Positions 8,273-14,954 of a stretch of 17,711 nt of DNA are shown here, one piece after another. The DNA is from Lentisphaerota bacterium (GTDB lineage: Bacteria; Verrucomicrobiota; Kiritimatiellia; RFP12; UBA3636). The position numbers were made by a program, and so were the translations under genes. The DNA is taken from NCBI GenBank assembly GCA_012514445.1, contig JAAZAI010000013.1, positions 1-17,711 on the forward strand. The letters run 5' to 3'. A model generated the notes under the pieces. The model was given only the letters and a program-made list of their open reading frames with translations, searched no databases and had not been told where the DNA came from. The stretch's first letter is position 1, and each line of letters starts with the position of its first letter.

Positions 8273-8331
8273 GTTTGTAGTGTGCCCGTGAGGGCATTTT
8301 CGCGCCAGCGCCTCACGGCGCCACTACAAAC
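8273..8331. repeat. 59-nt imperfect palindrome downstream of nth
   Basis: The left arm GTTTGTAGTG followed by TGCCCGTGAGGG matches, at 19 of 22 positions, the reverse complement of the right arm ending CCACTACAAAC (8310-8331). The loop is 15 nt (8295-8309). It could act as a transcript 3' end for the nth operon, but no T run follows. The shape fits a REP-like dispersed element; whether other copies exist in the genome cannot be seen here. Confidence 0.65.
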
Positions 8332-8440
8332 ATTGCCCCGCGCTCGAGCGACATCCCTCACGGTAATCTCGAAAAAAATTTTTGAAGACGACTTCAAGAA
8401 TAAATCGCCACTCGCACTGCTAGCAGTTGGGGCGAAACCG

Positions 8441-8511
8441 TTCCTGCTCCGCCTGCGGCTACGCAGGACAAGCCCGGCGGTTTATCCTGCGTAGCCTTGG
8501 CGGAGCAGGAA
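8441..8511. repeat. 71-nt palindrome with two-part stem
   Basis: TTCCTGCTCCGCC (8441-8453) is exactly complementary to GGCGGAGCAGGAA (8499-8511). Inside it, GGCTACGCAGGA pairs with TCCTGCGTAGCC, leaving a 3-nt internal loop on each side and a loop of about 15 nt. The total stem is about 25 bp, a very stable cruciform or RNA hairpin. Confidence 0.7.
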
Positions 8512-8514
8512 GCC

Positions 8515-8593
8515 GCCATTCGGATGCGCGCATCCGCCTCGGCAGTACCGACGCGGCTACGATGCGTCGCCCGGCCGAATGGCAAAGCCGTTC
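8515..8593. repeat. Small element copy A with GCCATTCGG/CCGAATGGC ends
   Basis: The 69-nt core (8515-8583) is bounded by perfect 9-bp terminal inverted repeats. From 8537 it matches the trpD-trpC copy (12885-12944) over CCTCGGCAG..TACCGACGCGG and CTACGAYGCGTCGCCC, then CGAATGGC and an AAAGCCGTTC extension. The main difference is a 3-nt CAG insertion in the other copy. No coding capacity. Confidence 0.6.
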
Positions 8594-8682
8594 ACTTCAA
8601 GCCACACATGACTGTAGCCCCCTCTCACCGTCAATTCAACATTCTCCGCCTCTTGCTCGGCAAAAACGACAGGAACCCCGAT

Positions 8683-8706
8683 TGTCACAGTTTCGAAACT
8701 GTGACA
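8683..8706. repeat. 24-bp perfect palindrome
   Basis: TGTCACAGTTTC is followed immediately by its exact reverse complement GAAACTGTGACA, with no spacer. A spacerless palindrome fits a dimeric regulator's operator as well as a cruciform or repeat end. It abuts the next inverted repeat (8706-8759). Confidence 0.6.
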
Positions 8707-8759
8707 GGGACGCTTACGCGGCCTCGCGACCCTGCGCGGACGGCGAGGCCGCCGTCCCT
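8706..8759. repeat. 17-bp bulged inverted repeat
   Basis: AGGGACG (8706-8712) and GCGGCCTCGC (8718-8727), separated by CTTAC, are exactly complementary to the contiguous GCGAGGCCGC and CGTCCCT on the right arm (8743-8759). The result is a stem of 17 bp with a 5-nt bulge and a 15-nt loop. Confidence 0.6.
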
Positions 8760-8766
8760 CCCCATG

Positions 8767-8866
8767 TCCGTAATCTCGAAGAAACCTTCGATATTACGGT
8801 CGTCGTTCGCACCATGGACAAAGTGGGGTGAAGCCGTAATCTCGAAGAAACTTCGATATTACGGTC
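8767..8866. repeat. Two copies of a CCGTAATCTCGAAG hairpin
   Basis: Two nearly identical 33-35-nt palindromes, CCGTAATCTCGAAG / CTTCGATATTACGG, lie about 67 nt apart (near 8767-8801 and 8834-8866). The loops are 4-6 nt. Both are followed by GGTCG. The duplication with identical arms indicates a mobile or recently amplified repeat. Coordinates may be off by one. Confidence 0.65.
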
Positions 8867-8875
8867 GGGCGAACC

Positions 8876-9040
8876 CTAGGCGTAAAGTCCGCGGACATCG
8901 CCGATCGACTCGAACGCATGCATGCACTTGCGGCAGCGCCCCGTCGGCCCGACGACGATCGTCCGCTCCTCGGTTCGGCATTCCGGCGGGACGTAGTCCG
9001 TCGGCGTTCCGGGCGGCCGGGTGCAACGCCCGCGACAGGA
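8876..9040 (-). pseudogene. Possible zinc-ribbon-like small ORF, probably lacking its 5' end
   Basis: The minus-strand frame ending at 8876 encodes a cysteine-patterned tail: SCRGRC, then PECRTEERTIVVGPTGRCRKC and HAFESIGDVRGLYA. The CxxxC and CxxC pairs could bind zinc, and codons are GC-ending like real genes nearby. No ATG or GTG is in frame. The only upstream start is a TTG at 9169, which would run through the trp promoter and leader, where the translation is not protein-like. I read it as a gene remnant truncated where the trp promoter now lies, but a non-canonical start is possible. Function unknown. Confidence 0.35.
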
Positions 9041-9069
9041 GCCCGGCAGGAGCAGTAATAAATTGCCTA

Positions 9070-9098
9070 TTGACTTTTGCGCGTCGTTTCTGTATAAA
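9070..9098 (+). promoter_or_regulatory. trp operon promoter
   Basis: TTGACT (9070-9075) and TATAAA (9093-9098) with a 17-nt spacer: nearly the sigma70 consensus and the best promoter in the window. Transcription would begin near 9105, about 40 nt before the trpL start codon. No obvious TrpR-type operator palindrome overlaps it. Confidence 0.85.
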
Positions 9099-9144
9099 GA
9101 AACACATCGAAGCGCCACACAGGCGATTTCAACAACGGCAACCC

Positions 9145-9228
9145 ATGAAAACGACAAACACGACGGCAATGTTCTTCTTCGGAGGATGGTGGCGCAAAAG
9201 CCCCCATCGCCCGTCCCGCGCGTCGTGA
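9145..9228 (+). CDS. trpL: trp leader peptide TrpL
   Basis: A 27-residue leader ORF between the trp promoter and trpE. The peptide begins MKTTNTTAM, continues FFFGGWW (Phe codons 9172-9180, tandem Trp codons 9187-9192) and ends RKSPHRPSRAS before TGA at 9226-9228. Consecutive Trp codons in a tiny ORF before trpE are the hallmark of ribosome-mediated attenuation: charged tRNA-Trp shortage stalls the ribosome there. Upstream of the ATG I see no good Shine-Dalgarno (AACAACGGCAACCC), a caveat on translation efficiency. The three Phe codons may let phenylalanine supply matter too. Product expected to be non-functional as a protein. Confidence 0.85.
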   Translation: MKTTNTTAMFFFGGWWRKSPHRPSRAS

Positions 9229-9271
9229 TTCTGCCATAAGCAGCACCGCACTCCGCTCGACACCGGCGATG
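9185..9271 (+). promoter_or_regulatory. Competing leader RNA pairings (pause hairpin versus antiterminator)
   Basis: Segment 1, over the Trp codons (GATGGTGGC, 9185-9193), can pair with segment 2 (GCCCCCATC, 9200-9208), 8 of 9 positions, loop GCAAAA. Part of segment 2 (CATCGCC, 9205-9211) is instead exactly complementary to GGCGATG (9265-9271), which overlaps the 5' arm of the terminator hairpin, with 2 further pairs after one mismatch. A ribosome stalled on the Trp codons would cover segment 1, leaving segment 2 free to form the antiterminator. Pairing was judged by eye, with no energy calculation. Confidence 0.65.
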
Positions 9272-9303
9272 ACTCAGCAGCAGTCGCGCCGGTGCTTTGT
9301 TAT
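9261..9303 (+). terminator. trp attenuator (leader terminator)
   Basis: CACCGGCG (9261-9268) pairs perfectly with CGCCGGTG (9287-9294). Inside, GACT/AGTC adds 4 bp across a CAGCAGC loop after a small internal loop. The stem is followed by CTTTGTTAT, a short U-rich tail. It lies 48 nt before the trpE ATG and its 5' arm overlaps the antiterminator pairing, as expected of an attenuator. The U tract is interrupted by a G and an A, so termination may be partial. Confidence 0.75.
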
Positions 9304-9350
9304 ATCAAAATCCCTATCCTCTTCACTCGCCACAACCCAAGGAACACGCC

Positions 9351-10853
<1,503 letters not shown>

Positions 10854-10875
10854 ACCCACCCGGAGAACCACCGCC

Positions 10876-11460
10876 ATGATCCTCATGATCGACAACTACG
10901 ACTCCTTCACCTACAACGTCGTCCAGATCCTCCGCGAAATGTCGGGCGACGTCTGCGTGCTGCGCAACGACGCCGCCACCATCCCCGAACTCGTCGCCCG
11001 CAAGCCCGACGCGCTCGTCATCTCCCCCGGGCCCGGACGCCCCGAGGACGCCGGGATCTCGATGGACGCCATCCAGGAATTCGCCGGCAAGATCCCGATT
11101 CTCGGAATCTGCCTGGGACACCAGGCGATCGGCGCCTGCTACGGCGCCGCCATCGTCCACGCCAAGCGTCTCATGCACGGCAAGACCTCCGACATCTCCT
11201 GCGACGGCGAAGGCGTCTTCAAGGGCCTCGGCAGCTCGCCCTTCAAGGCCATGCGCTACCATTCGCTCGCCATCGACGAAGCCTCCCTGCCCGACATGCT
11301 CACCATCTCCGCGCGCGCCGAAGACGGCGAGATCATGGGCATCCGCCACCGCGAACTGCCCGTCGAGGGCATCCAGTTCCACCCCGAATCCATCATGACT
11401 CCCGTGGGCAAACGCATCCTGCGCAATTTCATTCGGAGCGCGTCCCCGCGCTCCGAATGA
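10876..11460 (+). CDS. trpG: Anthranilate synthase component II (glutamine amidotransferase)
   Basis: A class I glutamine amidotransferase that hydrolyses glutamine and passes ammonia to TrpE. The 194-residue protein has MIDNYDSFTYN at the start, the oxyanion segment ISPGPGRPEDAG (49-60), nucleophile C79 in GICLGHQ, and the H169/E171 pair in IQFHPES. It follows trpE by 22 nt with GGAG before the ATG. It is not fused to trpD as in enterobacteria. Its last eight residues (RSASPRSE) and the stop codon are encoded within a perfect palindrome (11425-11464), so the C-terminus looks replaced by an inserted hairpin. The same protein may also serve PabB for folate synthesis. Confidence 0.95.
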   Translation: MILMIDNYDSFTYNVVQILREMSGDVCVLRNDAATIPELVARKPDALVISPGPGRPEDAGISMDAIQEFAGKIPILGICLGHQAIGACYGAAIVHAKRLMHGKTSDISCDGEGVFKGLGSSPFKAMRYHSLAIDEASLPDMLTISARAEDGEIMGIRHRELPVEGIQFHPESIMTPVGKRILRNFIRSASPRSE

Positions 11461-11464
11461 AATT
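11425..11464. repeat. 18-bp perfect palindrome over the trpG stop codon
   Basis: AATTTCATTCGGAGCGCG (11425-11442) and CGCGCTCCGAATGAAATT (11447-11464) are exact reverse complements around a TCCC loop. The TGA of trpG is inside the right arm. The ends CATTCGG/CCGAATG match the ends of element copy A. As RNA this is a very stable hairpin. No T run follows, so it would block 3' exonucleases or translating ribosomes rather than terminate cleanly. Confidence 0.8.
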
Positions 11465-11563
11465 TGAAACTTGAAATTCGAAATTTGAAACTGGAAATTT
11501 GAAACTGGAAACTGGAAATTTGAAACTGGAAATTTGAAACTGGAAATTTGAAACTGGAAACTC
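11459..11563 (+). repeat. Heptamer array GAAAYTN, 15 units
   Basis: Fifteen units of exactly 7 nt in unbroken phase, each GAAA then T or C, then T, then a variable base (GAAATTT, GAAACTG, GAAACTT, GAAATTC, GAAACTC). It starts inside the trpG terminal palindrome. The 7-nt period does not keep a reading frame, and the AT-rich composition contrasts sharply with the surrounding genes. Confidence 0.85.
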
Positions 11564-11588
11564 GGCCATGCTGACTCACACCATTGCT

Positions 11589-11630
11589 CGATTACGATTA
11601 CGATTAAGATTAAGATTAGGATTAAGAATA
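11589..11630 (+). repeat. Hexamer array NGATTA, 7 units
   Basis: Seven 6-nt units: CGATTA three times, AGATTA twice, GGATTA, then a degenerate AGAATA. The reverse-complement version of the same hexamer forms an array before trpB (16092-16150). Just after it lies CGACAAAGCGACAAAG (about 11636-11651), a two-unit relative of the GACAAAG boxes. Confidence 0.75.
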
Positions 11631-11663
11631 TGAATCGACAAAGCGACAAAGTTCCTGAGGTCC

Positions 11664-11705
11664 AAATTTCGAATTTCAAGTTTCCAGTTTCAAATTTCAA
11701 GTTTC
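11664..11705 (-). repeat. Inverted heptamer array (6 units, NARTTTC)
   Basis: Six unbroken 7-nt units (AAATTTC, GAATTTC, AAGTTTC, CAGTTTC, AAATTTC, AAGTTTC) that are the reverse complement of the GAAAYTN units at 11459-11563. The two arrays bracket the trpG-trpD gap and could pair over up to about 40 nt as a transcript stem. Confidence 0.8.
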
Positions 11706-11709
11706 CCGC

Positions 11710-11744
11710 CCCCTAGCCCCTAGCACCTAGCCCCTGACACCTGT
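11710..11744 (+). repeat. C-rich heptamer run ending at the trpD start codon
   Basis: Five 7-nt units, CCCCTAG twice, CACCTAG, CCCCTGA and CACCTGT, run to one base before the trpD ATG. They occupy the place of a ribosome-binding site; none resembles AGGAGG. Confidence 0.65.
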
Positions 11745-11745
11745 C

Positions 11746-12756
11746 ATGAAAACACTCCTCAACAAGCTCATCGCCCGCCAGGATCTGACCGAAACCGAAA
11801 CCTTCGACGCCGTCTCCGCCATTCTCGCCGGCACGATGACGCCCGCGCAGATGGGCGCGTTTCTCGCGTTGCTCCAGGCCAAGGGCGTCGCCGTCGCCGA
11901 GATCTGCGGCGGCGCCGCCGCCATGCGCGCCGCCGCGCGGCGCGTCCAGTCGCTCCAGCCCGACACGCTCGACACTGTCGGCACGGGCGGGGATGGCGGC
12001 ATGACGTTCAACATCTCCACCACGGTCGCCTTCGTCGCCGCCGGCGCCGGCGCGACCGTCGCCAAGCACGGCAACCGCGCCAGCTCGGGCCGCAGCGGCA
12101 GCGCCGACTGCCTCGAGGCCCTGGGGCTGAACCTCAAGGCCGATCCCGAGATCATGGAGCAGGCACTCAACGAAATCGGCATCGCCTTCCTCTTCGCGCC
12201 GACCTTCCACCAGGCCATGCGCCACGCCGGGCCCGTCCGCAGGGAACTCGGGGTGCGCACGCTTTTCAACCTCCTCGGCCCGCTCACAAACCCCGCCGGC
12301 GCGCCCTGCCAGCTCATCGGCGTCTTCGCCCCCGACCTCACCGAGGCCTTCGCCCACGTCCTCCAGCGCCTCGGCTCCCGCCGCGTCCTCGTCGTCCACG
12401 GCTCCGACGGCATGGACGAGATCACGCTCACCGGCCCCACGCGCTGCTCGGAGCTCAAGGACGGCGTGATCCGCACCTACGACATCGACCCCTCGGTCTA
12501 CTTCGGCGATCCCTGCACGAACGCCGACCTCGCGGGCGGCGATCCGCCCGAAAACGCCGAGATCACGCGCGGCATCCTGACCGGCAAGATCACCGGCCCC
12601 AAGCGCGACATCGTGCTCATCAACAGCGCCGCCTCCCTGCTCGCCGCCAACCGCGTCGCCTCCCTCGCCGACGGCATCGCCCAGTCCGCCGCCGCCATCG
12701 ACTCCGGCACCGCCTACGAAAAGCTCCAGAAGCTGATCGAATATAGTAAGATGTAG
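11746..12756 (+). CDS. trpD: Anthranilate phosphoribosyltransferase
   Basis: Transfers phosphoribose from PRPP to anthranilate, the second step of the tryptophan branch. The 336-residue length is standard. Motifs: the N-terminal helical domain with TPAQMGAFL (32-40), the PRPP loop DTVGTGGDGG (76-85) followed by TFNIST, KHGNRASSGRSGSADCLEALG (from 107), and the anthranilate-site stretch APTFHQAMRHAGPVRRELGVRT. GPLTNPAG and HGSDGMDEI follow. It stands alone, not fused to trpG. Its ATG has no Shine-Dalgarno and is preceded by C-rich heptamers and 285 nt of arrays. Confidence 0.97.
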   Translation: MKTLLNKLIARQDLTETETFDAVSAILAGTMTPAQMGAFLALLQAKGVAVAEICGGAAAMRAAARRVQSLQPDTLDTVGTGGDGGMTFNISTTVAFVAAGAGATVAKHGNRASSGRSGSADCLEALGLNLKADPEIMEQALNEIGIAFLFAPTFHQAMRHAGPVRRELGVRTLFNLLGPLTNPAGAPCQLIGVFAPDLTEAFAHVLQRLGSRRVLVVHGSDGMDEITLTGPTRCSELKDGVIRTYDIDPSVYFGDPCTNADLAGGDPPENAEITRGILTGKITGPKRDIVLINSAASLLAANRVASLADGIAQSAAAIDSGTAYEKLQKLIEYSKM

Positions 12757-12856
12757 ACCGGAAAGAGGAGTCAGGGGTCAGGCAACTTTGTCGCTTTGTC
12801 GAAACTTGAAACGGAGAACGTAGGAGGTTTTGTTGTGAATTCCGCCGGTCAATCAT

Positions 12857-12945
12857 TCGGCCTGCTGAACCCGGGAGCGCGGAGCCTCGGCAGCAGTACC
12901 GACGCGGCTACGACGCGTCGCCCGTTCGAATGGCGCAGCCATTCG
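12857..12945. repeat. Small element copy B (partner of copy A)
   Basis: The core at 12885-12944 matches copy A (8537-8593), with a CAG insertion: CCTCGGCAGCAGTACCGACG, then CGGCTACGACGCGTCGCCC and CGAATGGC. CATTCGG stands at 12854-12860, in the same relative place as the left end of copy A but farther away. The right end forms its own hairpin, CGAATGGC-GCA-GCCATTCG (12927-12945). A fragment TACCGACGCGGC recurs at 13039-13050. Confidence 0.6.
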
Positions 12946-13140
12946 CCCCAGAGCGCGCAACGCTGTGGAGGACGGCAATGTATTGCCGTTTTCGGGCAAC
13001 CCGTCGTAGCCGGGTTGATACTTTGTCGCCGGCGCTGTTACCGACGCGGCCCTTCGACAGACTCATGGCAAGCAACGCCGCACAAAAGACGGCTGTTCCC
13101 TGAGGAGGACTTGCGGAGCATATGAGCAAGGCGTCGATTC

Positions 13141-13171
13141 GACAATGCTCGCGACAAAGCTCACGACAAAG
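13141..13171 (+). repeat. 12-nt period array GACAAAGCTCRC before trpC
   Basis: GACAATGCTCGC, GACAAAGCTCAC and GACAAAG in exact 12-nt phase. Nearly the same series, in the same order, lies before the DAHP synthase gene (14877-14907), and reverse-complement series occur at 14712-14747 and 16052-16083. Confidence 0.75.
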
Positions 13172-13212
13172 TAATTCTGCAACCCTGAACCCTGAACCCT
13201 CCCTTCCCCCCG

Positions 13213-14007
13213 ATGAACTTTCTCGATGTCATCCTCCAGGAAAAATCCCGCCAACTGGCGCGGGCGAAGGCCGCCTGCTCCGAAGCGGAGATGCGGCGGC
13301 GCGGCGCCGCGCGCACGACGCCGTTCCGCGGCTTCGAGGCTGCTCTGCGCGCCGAGGGCGTGCGCGTCGTCGCCGAGATCAAGCGCGCCTCGCCCTCCAA
13401 AGGCGACCTCGCGCCGGATCTCGATCCGAGCACCGTCGCCGCGGCCTACGAAGCCGGCGGCGCGACCGCCCTCTCCGTGCTCACCGAACCCGCCTTCTTC
13501 AAGGGTTCGATCCACGATCTCCAGACCGCCCGGGACGCCGTCTCGATTCCCGTGCTGCGCAAGGATTTCATCGTCGACCCCTACCAGATCCACGAATCCC
13601 GCGCCATCGGCGCGGACGCGATCCTCCTGATCGTGCGAATCCTCGACGACGCGCAACTTCGCGCGCTGCTCGCCTTGACCCGCGACAACGGCCTCGACGC
13701 GCTCGTGGAGGTCTTCGACGACGCCGACCTCGACCGGGCCCTCGCGGCCGGCGCTACGCTGATCGGCATCAACAACCGCGATCTCGGCACGTTCGCCACC
13801 GATCTCTCGAACGCCACCACCCTCGCCCGCCGCATCGCGCCGCCCGCCATCGCCATGGCGCTCAGCGGCGTCGCCTCCGCCGCGGACGTCGCCGCCCTGG
13901 CCGCGCGCGGCCTCTCCCGCTTCCTCGTCGGCGAGGCGCTCGTGCGCAGCGCCGATCCCGCCGCGCTCCTCCGCGAGATGCGCGCCTGCGAGGTGTCCCA
14001 TGCGTAA
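13213..14007 (+). CDS. trpC: Indole-3-glycerol phosphate synthase
   Basis: Closes the indole ring from 1-(2-carboxyphenylamino)-deoxyribulose phosphate with loss of CO2 and water. The 264-residue TIM barrel has the family's active-site residues: E55 and K57 in VVAEIKRASPSKG, K117 in VLRKDFIVDPYQI, E166 in ALVEV, and the INNRDL strand (186-191). GVASAADV and FLVGEALVRS form the phosphate-binding end. It is not fused to trpF as in E. coli; instead its stop overlaps the trpF start by 8 nt, so the two are translationally coupled. The ATG is preceded by an all-pyrimidine-like tract, not a Shine-Dalgarno. Confidence 0.96.
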   Translation: MNFLDVILQEKSRQLARAKAACSEAEMRRRGAARTTPFRGFEAALRAEGVRVVAEIKRASPSKGDLAPDLDPSTVAAAYEAGGATALSVLTEPAFFKGSIHDLQTARDAVSIPVLRKDFIVDPYQIHESRAIGADAILLIVRILDDAQLRALLALTRDNGLDALVEVFDDADLDRALAAGATLIGINNRDLGTFATDLSNATTLARRIAPPAIAMALSGVASAADVAALAARGLSRFLVGEALVRSADPAALLREMRACEVSHA

Positions 14008-14668
14008 ACCCGGGTTCATCCGAAGCATCAAGGTCTGCGGCATCACGCGTTGCGAGGACGCCGCGCGATGCGCCGCGCTCGGCTTCGGGGCCATCGGCTT
14101 CGTCTTCCACCGCGCCAGCCCGCGCAACATCAGCCCGCAGGCGGCGCGCGCCATTGTCGATACCCTGCCACCGACGATGTCTCCGGTCGGCGTCTTCGTG
14201 GACGAGCCGCTCGAGACGATCCTCGCCATCGCCGAGGCCGCCGCGCTCACGACGATCCAGCTTCACGGCCACGAGACGGAATCGACCGTGACCGAGCTTC
14301 AGGCGACCGGCTATCAAGTCGTCAAGGTCGCGCGTTCGGCGGCCGAAGCCCGCCTGTGCATCGACACCCTCATGCCGCAGACCTCCATTTTGCTCGAATG
14401 CGGACGCGGTCCGCTGCCCGGCGGCAACGGCGCGGCCTGGAACTGGGCCGAGGCCCGCGAGGTCGGCGACCCCGTCGGCATCGCCGGCGGCCTCACGCCG
14501 GAGAATCTCCGCGAGGCCGTCAAGCAGTCGCGCGCGGTCGCCTGCGACATCAGCTCGGGCGTCGAGCTCGCGCCGGGCGTCAAAGACCCCGCCGCGCTCG
14601 AACGCCTCGCGGCGGCCGCGACCGGACTGCGTTCCGCCAATACGACATTTTGGATGTCGATCCCGTAG
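14000..14668 (+). CDS. trpF: Phosphoribosylanthranilate isomerase
   Basis: Catalyses the Amadori rearrangement of phosphoribosylanthranilate. The 222-residue TIM barrel has the catalytic cysteine C13 in KVCGIT, GFGAIGFVFHRASPR (28-42), VGVFVDE, IQLHG (86-90), GGLTPENL (163-170) and DISSGVE (183-189). The strand that usually reads LLDxx, with the general-acid aspartate, is ILLEC here, putting Glu133 at that place. The downstream GGNGAAWNW follows the family pattern GGxGxxFxW. GAGGTG before the ATG is a fair ribosome-binding site inside trpC. The tail TTFWMSIP is unusual but short. Confidence 0.93.
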   Translation: MRKPGFIRSIKVCGITRCEDAARCAALGFGAIGFVFHRASPRNISPQAARAIVDTLPPTMSPVGVFVDEPLETILAIAEAAALTTIQLHGHETESTVTELQATGYQVVKVARSAAEARLCIDTLMPQTSILLECGRGPLPGGNGAAWNWAEAREVGDPVGIAGGLTPENLREAVKQSRAVACDISSGVELAPGVKDPAALERLAAAATGLRSANTTFWMSIP

Positions 14669-14711
14669 GGGCGAATCATTTCGACCGCTTTGGAGCTTTA
14701 CATGTGAAGTT

Positions 14712-14747
14712 CTTTGTCGCAAGCTTTGTCGCGAACTTTGTCGCCCC
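14712..14747 (-). repeat. Inverted 12-nt array (CTTTGTCGC units) after trpF
   Basis: CTTTGTCGCAAG, CTTTGTCGCGAA and CTTTGTCGCCCC in exact 12-nt phase, reverse complement in sense to the GACAAAG array at the far end of the same gap. The rest of this 286-nt gap (14669-14954) has no gene I can support. Confidence 0.75.
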
Positions 14748-14848
14748 CATTTTCACCGCACAGAATCGGCATTTCTCTGCTACACTGACTCCCACATTTG
14801 CTCTCCTCGTATCCGCTCATCACCCTCAAGCATTCTCCCCGAAGGACC

Positions 14849-14907
14849 AAGTTTCCAGTTTCCAGTTTCGAGTTTCGACAAAGCTCGCGACAAAGCTCAC
14901 GACAATG
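14849..14907. repeat. Heptamers plus GACAAAG array before DAHP synthase
   Basis: Four inverted heptamers AAGTTTC, CAGTTTC, CAGTTTC, GAGTTTC (14849-14876) run without a break into GACAAAGCTCGC, GACAAAGCTCAC, GACAATG (14877-14907). Two array families are thus joined at one phase-exact junction. The forward boxes are complementary to the CTTTGTCGC boxes at 14712-14747. Confidence 0.75.
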
Positions 14908-14954
14908 TTTGTTAAAACAACGTCATAGACAAAAATTCCACTCCCCACTCCCCC

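Larger units (their letters stand above)
8235..8875. other. Repeat-rich spacer between nth and the trp leader
   Basis: About 640 nt without a credible gene on either strand. Open frames here are shadows that run through inverted repeats. It holds at least seven palindromic structures, several listed separately, plus half-copies of the CCGTAAT hairpin arm at about 8250-8261 and 8361-8371. A small inverted repeat TTGAAG/CTTCAA lies at about 8382-8397. It looks like a landing zone for small palindromic (REP/MITE-like) elements. Confidence 0.6.
12757..13212. other. trpD-trpC gap: repeat element and arrays, no gene
   Basis: A 456-nt gap. It opens with CTTTGTCGCTTTGTCG and two heptamers GAAACTT, GAAACGG (about 12786-12816), then holds element copy B, several hairpins and the GACAAAG array, and ends in two AACCCTG units and a pyrimidine tract before trpC. 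Hairpins: ACGGCAAT/ATTGCCGT at 12972-12989; CAACCCG/CGGGTTG at 12997-13017. An ATG at 13122 follows AGGAGG at long spacing, but its frame is a low-complexity shadow running into trpC. Confidence 0.6.

Noticed and set aside
8427..8831. Plus-strand open frames through the palindrome zone
   Set aside because: They translate both arms of inverted repeats, match no family, and change character at every repeat boundary.
9186..9239. Small frame starting MVAQKPPSP overlapping trpL
   Set aside because: The GGAGG is only one base from the ATG, too close to act as its ribosome site, and the Trp-codon frame fits the leader role far better.
11459..11745. CRISPR array
   Set aside because: Units are 6-7 nt without unique spacers; no repeat-spacer alternation and no cas genes.
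13181..13200. Telomere-like AACCCTG repeats
   Set aside because: Only two to three units in the middle of an operon; one of several short-period families in these gaps.
13122..14291. Frame starting at an ATG after AGGAGG, beginning MSKASIRQCSRQ
   Set aside because: The spacing is long, the early part only translates the GACAAAG repeats, and the rest is an Arg-rich shadow of trpC and trpF.
14790..14815. Internal promoter before DAHP synthase (TACACT as -10)
   Set aside because: No acceptable -35 at 16-18 nt upstream.
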